From the NCBI GenBank assembly GCA_028687575.1, contig JAQTZW010000005.1, forward strand, positions 124,001-188,000: 64,000 nt of DNA, in the 5' to 3' direction. This document shows, in pieces, positions 1-10,732 of this stretch (position 1 is its first letter; every line of letters begins with the position of its first letter). Source of the DNA: Gallionella sp. Its GTDB lineage: Bacteria > Pseudomonadota > Gammaproteobacteria > Burkholderiales > Gallionellaceae. The position numbers and the translations under genes are program-made. Below the pieces are notes generated by a model. It saw nothing but the letters and a program-made list of their open reading frames with translations. It did not search any database and had not been told where the DNA came from.

Positions 1-1
1 G

Positions 2-538
2 GAACGCATCAAGGCGCTGGAAGCTTTCAAGGACGGCAGCATCTCGGTGCTGATCGGCACTGATGTGGCGGCGCGCGGCTTGGACATAGACCAGTTGCCG
101 GTGGTGATCAACTACGAAATGCCCAGCGCGCCGGAAGATTATGTACACCGTATCGGCCGTACCGGACGCGCCGGCGCTTTGGGCATGGCGATCTCGCTGG
201 TGGCGCCCGAGGAAGAAAAATACCTGACCGAGATTGAGAAGCTGATCAACCGCAAGATTCAGCGTGAGGCGCTGCCTGAAATACGCCGTGCGCCCCGTAC
301 ACCGCATCCCGCTCACAGTGTTGCCCGTCCGGCGCCGGCGGCGCGCGAGTGGCACGCGGGTGCTGCCAAAAAGCACGGTCATGATGCTTGGTACAACAAG
401 CCTTACGAACCTGCGGTGAACAATCAACCCAAGGTCGAGTCAAGCTCACCGGTCGCTCCGCTCAGCGCCCGGCCAGCCGCGCAGATTCCGGCCTTGTTTG
501 TACGTCGCAAACCCATCCTGCCCGAATCCCAAGACTGA
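2..538 (+). CDS. rhlE: DEAD-box ATP-dependent RNA helicase, C-terminal part (cut by window start)
   Basis: This is the C-terminal helicase domain of a DEAD-box RNA helicase, which unwinds RNA duplexes in ribosome assembly or mRNA decay. The frame is open from base 2, so the start lies outside the window. Visible motifs are the motif IV-V region ending in [11 protein letters not shown] and motif [12 protein letters not shown], which together form the second RecA-like lobe. The tail after about residue 90 of the visible part is low-complexity, rich in Ala, Pro, Arg and His, as in RhlE-type proteins whose basic tails bind RNA. The gene ends 14 bases before the patatin gene on the same strand. 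The family is certain. The symbol rhlE is an inference from the tail, since the diagnostic N-terminal half is not seen. Confidence 0.85.
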   Translation, partial: ERIKALEAFKDGSISVLIGTDVAARGLDIDQLPVVINYEMPSAPEDYVHRIGRTGRAGALGMAISLVAPEEEKYLTEIEKLINRKIQREALPEIRRAPRTPHPAHSVARPAPAAREWHAGAAKKHGHDAWYNKPYEPAVNNQPKVESSSPVAPLSARPAAQIPALFVRRKPILPESQD

Positions 539-552
539 TCCAAGCAAGGCAT

Positions 553-1458
553 ATGACCGTGATAAAAAGCTGCGGGGCGCGTCTGATGGCAAGCTTGGCG
601 ATTATTTTGCTGGCGGCCTGCAACACCCCGCCGAAGCAGGTGGCGGTGCCGGCATCCGAGCCTGTTGTGGCACGTCCCGCACCGAAGATCGCGCTGGCGC
701 TGGGCGGCGGCGGGGCGCGCGGTTTTGCCCATGTCGGCGTGATCAAGGCGCTGGAAGCGCAAGGCATCGTGCCGGACATGGTGGTCGGAACCAGCGTCGG
801 TTCGGCGATCGGCGCACTGTATGCGGCGGGTTATACCGGCTTCCAGTTGCAGGCGATGTCCATTCCGATGAAGGAAGAGCGGGTGATAGACTGGTCCTGG
901 CCGAATCGCGGCCTGTTCACCGGCAAACCCTTGCAGGAATTCATCAACCGTGCCGTGAAGAATGCGCCGCTGGAGAAGCTGCGCCGTCCGTTTGCGGCGG
1001 TTGCCACCGATCTTGCGACCGGCGAGGAGATCGTGTTCCGTTCCGGCAACACCGGCATCGCGGTCAGCGCGTCCTGTGCTGTACCGGGCATCTTCCAGCC
1101 GGTGGTCATCAGCGGGCGCAGCTATGTGGACGGTGGACTGGTCAAGCCGGTGCCGGTCAGCGAAGCGCGCGCGATGGGGGCGGATTTCGTCATCGCCGTG
1201 AACATCTCCAACCCGCCGCAGAACAACAAGACGGAATCCACGGTGGAGGTGCTGTTGCAGACCTTCGACATCATGAGTCAGACCATCAATCGCTATGAAC
1301 TGGCCAATGCCGATGTGGTGGTGCGCCCGGTGATACGTGAAATCGCGCAGGACAGTTTGGATGATCGCCACCTGGCGATCTTGGAAGGCGAGAAGGCGGT
1401 CGCCGCCATCATGCCGGAATTGAAAGCCAAACTGGAAGCTCTGCGCAAGCCGCGCTGA
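553..1458 (+). CDS. Patatin-like phospholipase lipoprotein (RssA-type)
   Basis: Predicted 301-residue lipoprotein of the patatin family of serine lipid acyl hydrolases with a Ser-Asp dyad. The ATG at 553 gives an N-terminal signal with a lipobox ending LLAAC (Cys23), so the protein should be lipid-anchored on the periplasmic side. The catalytic elements are intact: oxyanion-hole motif GGGGARG at 51-57, nucleophile elbow GTSVGS with Ser81, and the DGG motif with Asp193. The frame is open further upstream, but that extension overlaps the helicase gene and lacks a signal peptide, so 553 is preferred. A bidirectional hairpin terminator follows directly. The physiological substrate cannot be told from sequence. 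Confidence 0.88.
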   Translation: MTVIKSCGARLMASLAIILLAACNTPPKQVAVPASEPVVARPAPKIALALGGGGARGFAHVGVIKALEAQGIVPDMVVGTSVGSAIGALYAAGYTGFQLQAMSIPMKEERVIDWSWPNRGLFTGKPLQEFINRAVKNAPLEKLRRPFAAVATDLATGEEIVFRSGNTGIAVSASCAVPGIFQPVVISGRSYVDGGLVKPVPVSEARAMGADFVIAVNISNPPQNNKTESTVEVLLQTFDIMSQTINRYELANADVVVRPVIREIAQDSLDDRHLAILEGEKAVAAIMPELKAKLEALRKPR

Positions 1459-1469
1459 GCGGCCAGCTC

Positions 1470-1515
1470 AAAAAACAACGCCTGTCCGGATGCTCCCGGG
1501 CAGGCGTTGTTTTTT
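1470..1515. terminator. Bidirectional Rho-independent terminator between convergent genes
   Basis: Inverted repeat with arms AAAAAACAACGCCTG and CAGGCGTTGTTTTTT around a loop of about 16 bases. It has A-runs on one side and T-runs on the other, so it can serve the patatin gene on + and queF on -. Confidence 0.85.
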
Positions 1516-1531
1516 GGGTCGCGGGGTGTGT

Positions 1532-1951
1532 CTAGCCGCGCGTGTTCGACTGGCTGCTGAACTGGCTGAGTTCGACAAACGGCGCGGGCTGCCAGCCATC
1601 CTTGCGGTGTTCGGCGACCACGTTGGTGAAGATGCCGCCGCGCACGTAAAACTTGGCGGTCAGACGCATGAAGCGCGGATCAGTGGCAGCAACTAAATCG
1701 TCCAGGATACGGTTGGTGACGTCCTCGTGGAAATGCCCTTCCTCGCGGAACGACCACATGTACAGCTTCAGGCTCTTCAACTCCACGCACTGCTGGTCGG
1801 CGATGTAATCTAGCATCAGTGTGGCGAAATCCGGCTGGCCGGTCTTGGGGCACAAGCAGGTGAATTCCGGGATTTCCATGTGGATGTGATAATCGCGTTT
1901 CGGATTGGGATTGGGGAAGGTTTCCAGCGCTTTTGCGGGTTGGGTTGTCAT
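1532..1951 (-). CDS. queF: NADPH-dependent 7-cyano-7-deazaguanine reductase (type I QueF)
   Basis: Reduces the nitrile preQ0 to the amine preQ1 in queuosine biosynthesis for tRNA wobble modification. At 139 residues it is the short unimodular type I form. The nucleophilic cysteine is in LCPKTGQPD (Cys34) with the general acid Asp41 seven residues later, the same spacing as in characterised QueF enzymes. The substrate and NADPH region VELKSLKLY followed by EEGHFHE is present. Start is the ATG at 1951, with CAGGA upstream as ribosome site. It is divergent from smc with only 47 bases between, so the promoters must overlap. No other queuosine gene is in the window. Confidence 0.95.
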   Translation of the reverse strand: MTTQPAKALETFPNPNPKRDYHIHMEIPEFTCLCPKTGQPDFATLMLDYIADQQCVELKSLKLYMWSFREEGHFHEDVTNRILDDLVAATDPRFMRLTAKFYVRGGIFTNVVAEHRKDGWQPAPFVELSQFSSQSNTRG

Positions 1952-1998
1952 TTGGTCGTGCGTCCTGCTTCAGTTAGAATGGCGCGCATTATATCGCC

Positions 1999-4900
1999 GT
2001 GACTACCAAATTGCGTCTTTCTCAGATCAAGCTCGCCGGATTCAAGTCATTCGTTGACCCGACCCACATTCATCTGCCCGGGCAGATCGTCGGTGTGGTG
2101 GGCCCGAACGGCTGCGGCAAGTCGAACGTGATAGATGCGCTGCGCTGGGTTTTGGGCGAATCCAAGGCTTCCGCACTGCGCGGCGAATCCATGCAGGATG
2201 TGATCTTCAACGGTTCCGGCAAGCGCAAACCAGTGTCGCGCGCCAGCGTCGAACTGATCTTCGACAACTCACTGGGCAAGGCTGTCGGCCAGTGGTCGAG
2301 CTACGCCGAGATTTCCATCAAGCGCGTGTTGCAGCGCAACGGCGACTCCAGCTATTTCATCAATACCCAGAAGGTGCGCCGCAAGGACATCACCGACATC
2401 TTCCTCGGCACCGGTCTTGGGGCGCGGGCCTACGCCATCATCGAACAGGGCATGATCTCGCGCATCATCGAGGCCAAGCCGGAGGAGTTGCGGGTGTTTC
2501 TGGAAGAAGCGGCGGGGGTGTCGAAATACCGCGACCGACGGCGCGACACCAGCCTGCGGCTCAACGACACGCGCGACAACCTGCTGCGGGTGGCCGACAT
2601 CCTTCAGGAGATGGACGCACAGCTGCTACATTTGGGCGAGCAGGCCGTGGTAGCCCGGCAATACCGTGAACTGGAATCGCAACGTGACACCACTCAGCAG
2701 CTGTTGTGGCTGGTGAAGAAGCAGGAAGCGCAAGGGCTGCGCAATCAGCACCTGCAAAACATCGAAAAGACCCGTACGGAACTGGAGGCGGAAACCGCCC
2801 GGCTGCGCGAGACCGAAAACCGGATGGAGGCGGTACGCAGCCAGCATCAACAATTATCCGATGCGCTGCACACTCGGCAGGGTGAGCTGTATGCCGCCAA
2901 TGCGGAGATTGCTCAGTTGGAGCAGCAGATCAAACACATCGCAGCCGAACGCCAGCGCATCCAGACGCAAGTCGCCAATACCGAACGCCAGCTTTCGCAG
3001 CAAAGACAACAACACCAGGCGGCGGCAGATATGCTGCAACACTGGCGCGGTGAGCAGCAGGTCGCAGCAGAACGTCTGGCCGAGGCGGAAATGGTTGCGG
3101 AAGAACTTGCCCAACGGCTGCCGCAAATCGAGGATGACGCTCGCGCTGCACAGGAACATCACCACGCCTTGCAGCGCGAGCAGATGCAATTGCAGCAGTG
3201 TTTGCATCTTGCCGATACCCAGCTGGCCAGCCTGCAACGCAACATCGCACAACTTGAGGCACGCCGCGCGCGCCTGATTCAAGAGCAGGCCAATCTGCCC
3301 AAACCTAATGTTCAGTTGCTGCTGGAAATGCAGCAACAACAGATTGAGCTGGAAATGTTGCGCGCCGAGCATCAGGAAAAGCTGGCGCAGTTACAGGAGC
3401 AACTCCCTCAGATAGACCATGAGCGGCGGAGTGCACGTGCCACTCTGCAGCAGTTTGAAAGGGCATCATCCCAGACCGAGGCGCGCCTGCATGCCTTGCA
3501 GCAATTGCAGCGTCAACTGGACAACGACAAAAACATGCAGGGTTGGCTACAACACCACGGACTGGAAAAGCTGCCGCGCCTGTGGCAATCCGTGACCATC
3601 CTTGCTGGCTGGGAAGATGCGCTGGAAGCGGTGCTGCGCGAACGTCTGAACGCGTTTGCGCTGCCTGACATCAATAGCGTGTCGGCTTGGACCGGTACGC
3701 CGCCCGGCAAGCTGGCGCTGTTTGCGTTGACTGATACCTGTTCGGCCAGCACTGTACGCAGCGAATTTACGCCTTTGCTGGATTACGTCGTTTGTCAGGA
3801 CGAGCGTGTGGTACCTGTGATGCGCGAGTGGCTGGCATCCGTCTATGCCATCACGGATTTGGTGAGCGCCCTGACACAAGCAGAGAAGTTGCCGCTCGGC
3901 GCTTTTTTCGTCACCCCGCAGGGACATCTGGTGGGTAGAAACAATATGTTGTTCCATGCGCCAGACAGCGATTTGCATGGCGTTTTGGGCAGGCAGGCCG
4001 AAATCATCCGGCTGGAACAGGCGCTGGATGAGCAGCAGCAAGCCGCGACAGCCACCCGTCAGCAGGTCACTGCAGTCGAGCAGCAGTATCAGTCCATAGA
4101 GTCGCTGATTCCGCCATTACGAAATGAAGTCAACACCTTGCAACAGCGTCAACATGCCGTGCAGATACAGGTGCTAAAACTGGCGCAGGAAAATGAGCGT
4201 AGTGCCGAACGGTCTACACTGATAGAGCGGGAGTTGCAGGAAGCAGCAGAGTTGCTGGAAGTGGAACAGTTGCAATGGCAAGCTGTGCTGGAACAGGGAG
4301 AGTCAACGCGCACGGCAATTGCCGCGTTCCAGACACGGCTCGAACAAGCTGCAAACCATGCCAATGACCAGGATAGGGTCTCACGTGAGCAGCGCGGTCG
4401 TGTACAACAGGCGCAACACGCGTTGCAGGAGACACGTTTTTATTCCAGAACCTGCACCGAAAAGATCGCTGATCTGCAACGTAATATCGAACAACTCGCG
4501 GCGAGTTATGAACAGGCAGAACAGAATCTTGCAGCCTTGCAGGAGGATATGGCAGGTGTGGCGGACGAATCGGCATCACAGGTTTTGCAGCAGGCTTTGC
4601 TGAGCCGCCAGCTTTGTGAGCAGGCTTTGTTTGATGCGCGCAACAGGCTGGAGGCCGAGACTCAGGCGCAGCAGAATGTCGAGCGTGCGCGCTTGTCATC
4701 CGAGCAACAGTTGAACCAGTTGCGCGACAGGCTCAATGCGTTGGCACTCAAGGAGCAGGAGGCGCGGCTGTATTTCGAGCAGTGGGACGTGCAGTTGCAG
4801 GGGGTGGATGAACTGGTATTACTCCCGCAATTGGCCGCAGGGAAAGGCAAGCCGGCCACCTTGCAGTTGGAATTGAACCGGCTCTGTTCCGCGATTGATG

Positions 4901-5523
4901 CGCTGGGCGCGGTGAACCTTGCCGCACTCGAAGAATTGCAGACTGCCACCGAGCGCAAGCAATATCTGGATGCGCAGGCCGCAGATTTGCAGGAGGCTAT
5001 GGCGACTCTGGAAGAAGCGATACGGCGTATAGATCGTGAGTCGCGCGATTTGTTGATGGCGACCTACGATCAGGTCAATCTTCATCTGGCTGAGCTGTTT
5101 CCCATATTGTTCGCTGGCGGGGAAGCGCGTTTGGTGCTGACCGGTGAGGAGATTTTGGATAGTGGAGTCCAGGTGATGGCGCAACCTCCTGGCAAGAAGA
5201 ACAGTACCATCCATCTGTTGTCGGGTGGTGAGAAGGCACTGACGGCCATCGCGCTGGTGTTCTCACTGTTCCAGCTTAATCCCGCGCCATTCTGCCTGCT
5301 GGACGAGGTGGATGCGCCGCTGGATGATACCAACACCGAACGTCTGTGCGCCCTGATTCGCAGAATGTCGCAGCAGACGCAATTCGTTTTCATCAGTCAC
5401 AACAAGATTGCGATGGAAATGGCACTGCAACTTATCGGTGTGACCATGCAGGAGAAGGGCGTGTCAAAGATTGTGTCGGTGGATATTGAAGAGGCATTAC
5501 GTATGCGGGATGAGGCTGATTAG
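1999..5523 (+). CDS. smc: Chromosome segregation ATPase SMC
   Basis: Full-length 1174-residue bacterial SMC, the core of the SMC-ScpAB condensin complex that organises and segregates the chromosome. The N-terminal head carries Walker A GPNGCGKSN (residues 35-43). Long Gln- and Glu-rich coiled coils flank a hinge near the middle (about residues 510-650). The C-terminal head has the ABC signature LSGGEKA near 1073 and Walker B/D-loop CLLDEVDAPLD. Translation starts at a GTG (1999) giving MTTKLRLSQIKLAGFKSF, the typical family N-terminus. The partners scpA and scpB are also in this window, about 17 kb downstream. An unknown gene follows rather than zipA, which commonly follows smc in betaproteobacteria. 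Confidence 0.97.
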   Translation: MTTKLRLSQIKLAGFKSFVDPTHIHLPGQIVGVVGPNGCGKSNVIDALRWVLGESKASALRGESMQDVIFNGSGKRKPVSRASVELIFDNSLGKAVGQWSSYAEISIKRVLQRNGDSSYFINTQKVRRKDITDIFLGTGLGARAYAIIEQGMISRIIEAKPEELRVFLEEAAGVSKYRDRRRDTSLRLNDTRDNLLRVADILQEMDAQLLHLGEQAVVARQYRELESQRDTTQQLLWLVKKQEAQGLRNQHLQNIEKTRTELEAETARLRETENRMEAVRSQHQQLSDALHTRQGELYAANAEIAQLEQQIKHIAAERQRIQTQVANTERQLSQQRQQHQAAADMLQHWRGEQQVAAERLAEAEMVAEELAQRLPQIEDDARAAQEHHHALQREQMQLQQCLHLADTQLASLQRNIAQLEARRARLIQEQANLPKPNVQLLLEMQQQQIELEMLRAEHQEKLAQLQEQLPQIDHERRSARATLQQFERASSQTEARLHALQQLQRQLDNDKNMQGWLQHHGLEKLPRLWQSVTILAGWEDALEAVLRERLNAFALPDINSVSAWTGTPPGKLALFALTDTCSASTVRSEFTPLLDYVVCQDERVVPVMREWLASVYAITDLVSALTQAEKLPLGAFFVTPQGHLVGRNNMLFHAPDSDLHGVLGRQAEIIRLEQALDEQQQAATATRQQVTAVEQQYQSIESLIPPLRNEVNTLQQRQHAVQIQVLKLAQENERSAERSTLIERELQEAAELLEVEQLQWQAVLEQGESTRTAIAAFQTRLEQAANHANDQDRVSREQRGRVQQAQHALQETRFYSRTCTEKIADLQRNIEQLAASYEQAEQNLAALQEDMAGVADESASQVLQQALLSRQLCEQALFDARNRLEAETQAQQNVERARLSSEQQLNQLRDRLNALALKEQEARLYFEQWDVQLQGVDELVLLPQLAAGKGKPATLQLELNRLCSAIDALGAVNLAALEELQTATERKQYLDAQAADLQEAMATLEEAIRRIDRESRDLLMATYDQVNLHLAELFPILFAGGEARLVLTGEEILDSGVQVMAQPPGKKNSTIHLLSGGEKALTAIALVFSLFQLNPAPFCLLDEVDAPLDDTNTERLCALIRRMSQQTQFVFISHNKIAMEMALQLIGVTMQEKGVSKIVSVDIEEALRMRDEAD

Positions 5524-5657
5524 CATATTTTTAAATTTTGTAGGCATAAATCTGACAAGCGGTTGAGAATAGCCGCCAAGTAGTCGCGGGAGAATATTAG
5601 AAAACGGTTATCATGGTCGGCACAAAAAATATAAATGAAATAAATGGGGGGACAGCC

Positions 5658-6332
5658 ATGCAGCATAGAAGATCTTCCGATCTTGATATGCGGGACTTTT
5701 TTGACATTGAGAAGAATGCCGCTTTGGCATTGAAGGTTTTCAATGCTTACTATCGCGCCCACAATCATTCAGGCAAAGTCTATGAAGAGTTCCCCGATTA
5801 CTTTTTGGTCAAGCCTGAGTTCCTTGAAAATCAGGATATCGCCACACGAGCAGGCGAGAAAGCCCTGCTTGATGACTGCATCAAGCGTGCCAAGGAACGA
5901 AGTGGCACGATAGGCGTCTCCAAGCACCGAAATCCCAAGCTTGGTTATTACTGGTTGGAATTGTCGGTTCAGCCCTTCATGCTGGGAGATGCCGTCACTG
6001 CCAATAATAAAGGTGAATTTTTCTATCTGATCACTCGTTTCATCGAGTTCACCCGGCAAAATCCCAAGATGTACGGTGATCTGACTGCGGACATCGCCAC
6101 TGACAAGGATTTGGCGCTGATGTTTGATGGTATCAACAAGATGGCTGAACGACTGCAATCTTCACTTGATATATATCCTGTGGACAAGTTGGTTTCTTAT
6201 GATGCCAAATGGCCGGTTTCTCAGGTCAAGAAGTTGTTGCACTCCCTCAAGGATAACGATCAGGAATGGTGCGAACTGTTTTTTGAATATCTGATCTATG
6301 TTATGGGAAACAAGTCCAGTAAATCAAAGTGA
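5658..6332 (+). CDS. Hypothetical protein downstream of smc
   Basis: I do not recognise this 224-residue protein. The ATG at 5658 is chosen because a strong GGGGGGA ribosome site precedes it; an in-frame ATG at 5613 lacks one. There is no signal peptide or membrane segment. The N-terminus has a mixed-charge helix-rich part (RDFFDIEKNAALALKVF), followed by a segment with YYWLELSVQPFMLG. The 134-base gap after smc is more AT-rich than its surroundings, and the codon use (many AAA, TTT and GAT codons) is less GC-rich than smc, which fits a recent arrival or low expression. It converges on the Smr gene 9 bases away. It could be a cytoplasmic regulatory or structural protein; nothing in the sequence decides. 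Confidence 0.6.
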   Translation: MQHRRSSDLDMRDFFDIEKNAALALKVFNAYYRAHNHSGKVYEEFPDYFLVKPEFLENQDIATRAGEKALLDDCIKRAKERSGTIGVSKHRNPKLGYYWLELSVQPFMLGDAVTANNKGEFFYLITRFIEFTRQNPKMYGDLTADIATDKDLALMFDGINKMAERLQSSLDIYPVDKLVSYDAKWPVSQVKKLLHSLKDNDQEWCELFFEYLIYVMGNKSSKSK

Positions 6333-6341
6333 TAAATTAAA

Positions 6342-6896
6342 TCAACTCCTATCGGTCGCACTTCTTTTTAGTAGCAGTAAAACCGCCCCCGCGCCGCCCA
6401 TTTCGATGGGGGCGGGACAAAACGCAAGTACCTGAGGATGTTGGGTCAGCCAATTACGTGTCAACCTGCGCAACACTGCCTCCCCCGTTTTGCTGTTCAT
6501 TCCCTTACCATGTATCACTCTTACGCAGCGTAGTTCGCTTTGTAGCGCCTCGTGCAGGAACGCTTGCAACAACTCTCGCGCTGCATCAATTTGATAGCCG
6601 TGCAAATCCAACTCCGATTCAATCGGAAAGCTGCCACGTTTGAGTTTGCGTAAGGTTTGCCTTGCTATGCCATTGCGCAGGAATTCTTCCGGCGGGGATG
6701 CGGCGGAAAAGTCGGAAAGACTGTCCTTGCTGCCATCGTGGGCTGGAGTACTGCGCACGATGGCAGCAAGGGGAGCACGCGCAGGGGGAGCGTGATTCTG
6801 TTCGGTGAGCAGGGTGACTTCGCCGATGGCGGCGCGGAACAGCACGCCATCGTCCACCTTGGCAGGATTTTCTTCGGCTGATTTGGGCCTGGTCAC
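6342..6896 (-). CDS. Smr-domain protein (putative DNA/RNA endonuclease)
   Basis: A 184-residue protein whose C-terminal half is an Smr (small MutS-related) domain, known to nick DNA or cleave RNA. Visible motifs are LDLHGY (about residue 96), VIHGKGMNSK and the glycine-rich GGAGAVLLLLK at the end. The first 80 residues are low-complexity linker as in the stand-alone SmrA/YdaL group. Translation starts from a GTG at 6896; there is an in-frame TGA just upstream and no ATG in between. It starts 19 bases after the trxB stop in the same direction, so it is probably cotranscribed with trxB. Confidence 0.85.
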   Translation of the reverse strand: MTRPKSAEENPAKVDDGVLFRAAIGEVTLLTEQNHAPPARAPLAAIVRSTPAHDGSKDSLSDFSAASPPEEFLRNGIARQTLRKLKRGSFPIESELDLHGYQIDAARELLQAFLHEALQSELRCVRVIHGKGMNSKTGEAVLRRLTRNWLTQHPQVLAFCPAPIEMGGAGAVLLLLKRSATDRS

Positions 6897-6914
6897 GGCA
6901 TCAAAAAAAACGCT

Positions 6915-8983
<2,069 letters not shown>

Positions 8984-9019
8984 TGCGCCCTCTAAACTAC
9001 AATAACTTCATTCTACAAA

Positions 9020-9520
9020 CTATTGATTTTTTACTATCTTCTGGTTTATTGGTATGCGCCGTGCGCCGTCGAAGTGGCTGCGCCAGTAGCGGTCATCCAG
9101 GCTGGCGATGCTGATGGCCTTGCCGGTCTTGGGGGAATGGACGAAGCGGTTCTCGCCGATGAAGATGCCGACATGGGAGAACCTGCTGTGGCGGGTGTTG
9201 AAAAATACCAGATCGCCGGGGCGCAATTCGCTGATATCCATAGGGATGCCAACACGGCTCATCTCGGCACTGGTACGTGGCAGACTCATACCGACCGAAT
9301 TCTGAAATACAAACTGAACGAAACCGCTGCAATCAAAGCCGTTCTCGGGGTCTGCGCCGCCGTAGCGATAAGGTGTGTCAGACAGACTCATCGCGTAAAT
9401 GGCCAGGCTGTTCATGCGCGATTCGTCGCTGGGCGTAGTGGTGTGGCTGACGGTGTCATGGCGTGTTGTGCTGCACGCACTCATCAGCAACAGTATGGAT
9501 AGGGCAAGGAAACGTTTCAT
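9020..9520 (-). CDS. NlpC/P60 family peptidoglycan endopeptidase lipoprotein
   Basis: A 166-residue outer-membrane-type lipoprotein: signal peptide ending LLMSAC (Cys16), then an NlpC/P60 cysteine-peptidase domain that cuts stem-peptide bonds. The nucleophile is Cys64 in GFDCSGFVQFVF and the histidines are His116 (SHVGIFIG) and His128. The RTSAEM and LRPGDLVFF motifs are typical of the Spr (MepS) group. Start is the ATG at 9520, chosen because it gives an intact signal peptide; an upstream in-frame start at 9577 does not. Divergent from the secretin-like gene with 46 bases between. Confidence 0.9.
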   Translation of the reverse strand: MKRFLALSILLLMSACSTTRHDTVSHTTTPSDESRMNSLAIYAMSLSDTPYRYGGADPENGFDCSGFVQFVFQNSVGMSLPRTSAEMSRVGIPMDISELRPGDLVFFNTRHSRFSHVGIFIGENRFVHSPKTGKAISIASLDDRYWRSHFDGARRIPINQKIVKNQ

Positions 9521-9566
9521 GCTCGGGAATTTACGGTAGAGTGGCATCTCTTGTAAAGAGGTGGGT

Positions 9567-10451
9567 ATGAAAAACATATTGATTCAATTGGTGTTTGTAT
9601 TTTTGTTTGTGGCAAACGCCACGGCTGCCGAGCTGGAAATAATCAATTTGCAACATCGTCGTGCGGAGGAATTATTGCCTGTCATCCGTCCCTTGCTGGA
9701 CAGAGAAGAAACGGCCAGCGGCATGAATTATCAGCTTATCCTGCGCGCATCTCCTCGCCACATCGAGGATATCAGGCGTTTGCTGGGCAGTCTGGATACC
9801 GTGCAACGCCGCTTGCGGATCACCGTGATGCAGGACGTGGACAGTGAAACGGCGTCACGCCTGACGGAGCTTTCCGGTAGCGCCAGTCTGGGTCGTGATG
9901 CGCGCGTCACGCTGCCCGGGCAACCCAATGCCGGGCTGAATGCAGGCGGTGGGACGGTGAGTTATACGCAAGGACAGGACACGCTGAGTGCCCGTGTCAT
10001 CAGTACGCGCGCGCTGGAAAGTGATCACCACACCCAGCAGTTGCAAGTGCTGGAAGGCAATCGCGCACTGGTGCGCACCGGCCAGACTGTGCCGATACCG
10101 CAGCGTCAGGTAATCCAGAATGCCTGGGGGACTCAGGTGGTGGAAACCACGCAGTATCAGGATGTGTCCAGTGGCTTCTATGTGCTTCCCAGACTGAATG
10201 GCGACCGGGTGACGCTGGAGATAAGTACGCAGAACGACAGGCTGGCACCGAATCAGAATCCGGCGAATGGTTATCCGGTCACACGGACGCAAAGCACTTC
10301 CAGTACGGTATCGGGACGTTTGGGTGAGTGGATAGATGTCGGTGGCGGCGTGCAGCAGGGCGGTCAGGATAACTCGGCAATCACCACGCGCAGTACCTCG
10401 CGGCAGAACGAACAGCGCACGGTGTTAATCAAGGTGGAAGCAGCGGACTAA
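9567..10451 (+). CDS. Secretin-like protein lacking a full pore domain
   Basis: A 294-residue exported protein with N-terminal signal (KNILIQLVFVFLFVANATAA). Residues about 20-90 resemble a secretin N-domain (LEIINLQHRRAEELLPVIRPLL and the ILRASPRHIEDIRRLLGSLD repeat). The later part, with VLEGNRALVRTGQTVPIP and RTVLIKVEA, resembles the beta-rich portion of type II/III secretins. It is much shorter than real secretins (500-700 residues) and has no adjacent secretion or pilus genes. Start: ATG 9567 behind AGAGGTG; a GTG at 9561 is possible. It may be an outer-membrane accessory protein rather than a channel. Confidence 0.65.
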   Translation: MKNILIQLVFVFLFVANATAAELEIINLQHRRAEELLPVIRPLLDREETASGMNYQLILRASPRHIEDIRRLLGSLDTVQRRLRITVMQDVDSETASRLTELSGSASLGRDARVTLPGQPNAGLNAGGGTVSYTQGQDTLSARVISTRALESDHHTQQLQVLEGNRALVRTGQTVPIPQRQVIQNAWGTQVVETTQYQDVSSGFYVLPRLNGDRVTLEISTQNDRLAPNQNPANGYPVTRTQSTSSTVSGRLGEWIDVGGGVQQGGQDNSAITTRSTSRQNEQRTVLIKVEAAD

Positions 10452-10732
10452 CATGCCCCCGCCCCGGGATGTGGTCGGCAATCCGACCGCTCATTCCTGA
10501 TTTTCGACCACCAGTCCACTAATTTCTACCTTTCATTCGAGTATTTTGCGCCCGGATGCATGGCCTTGAGCACCGGTGGAGAATTGCGTAGATTGCCGAA
10601 TGGTTGCCGGATTTTGACAGTGGATTCATTCGTACTCCAGCCATTGCGCGTACATCGAGCCAGATGGGTGGCGAAGGTTTTACCCGAAAAGGGTTCCGGC
10701 TATTCGATTTTCTTTTTTCGTTGTTCATCGGT

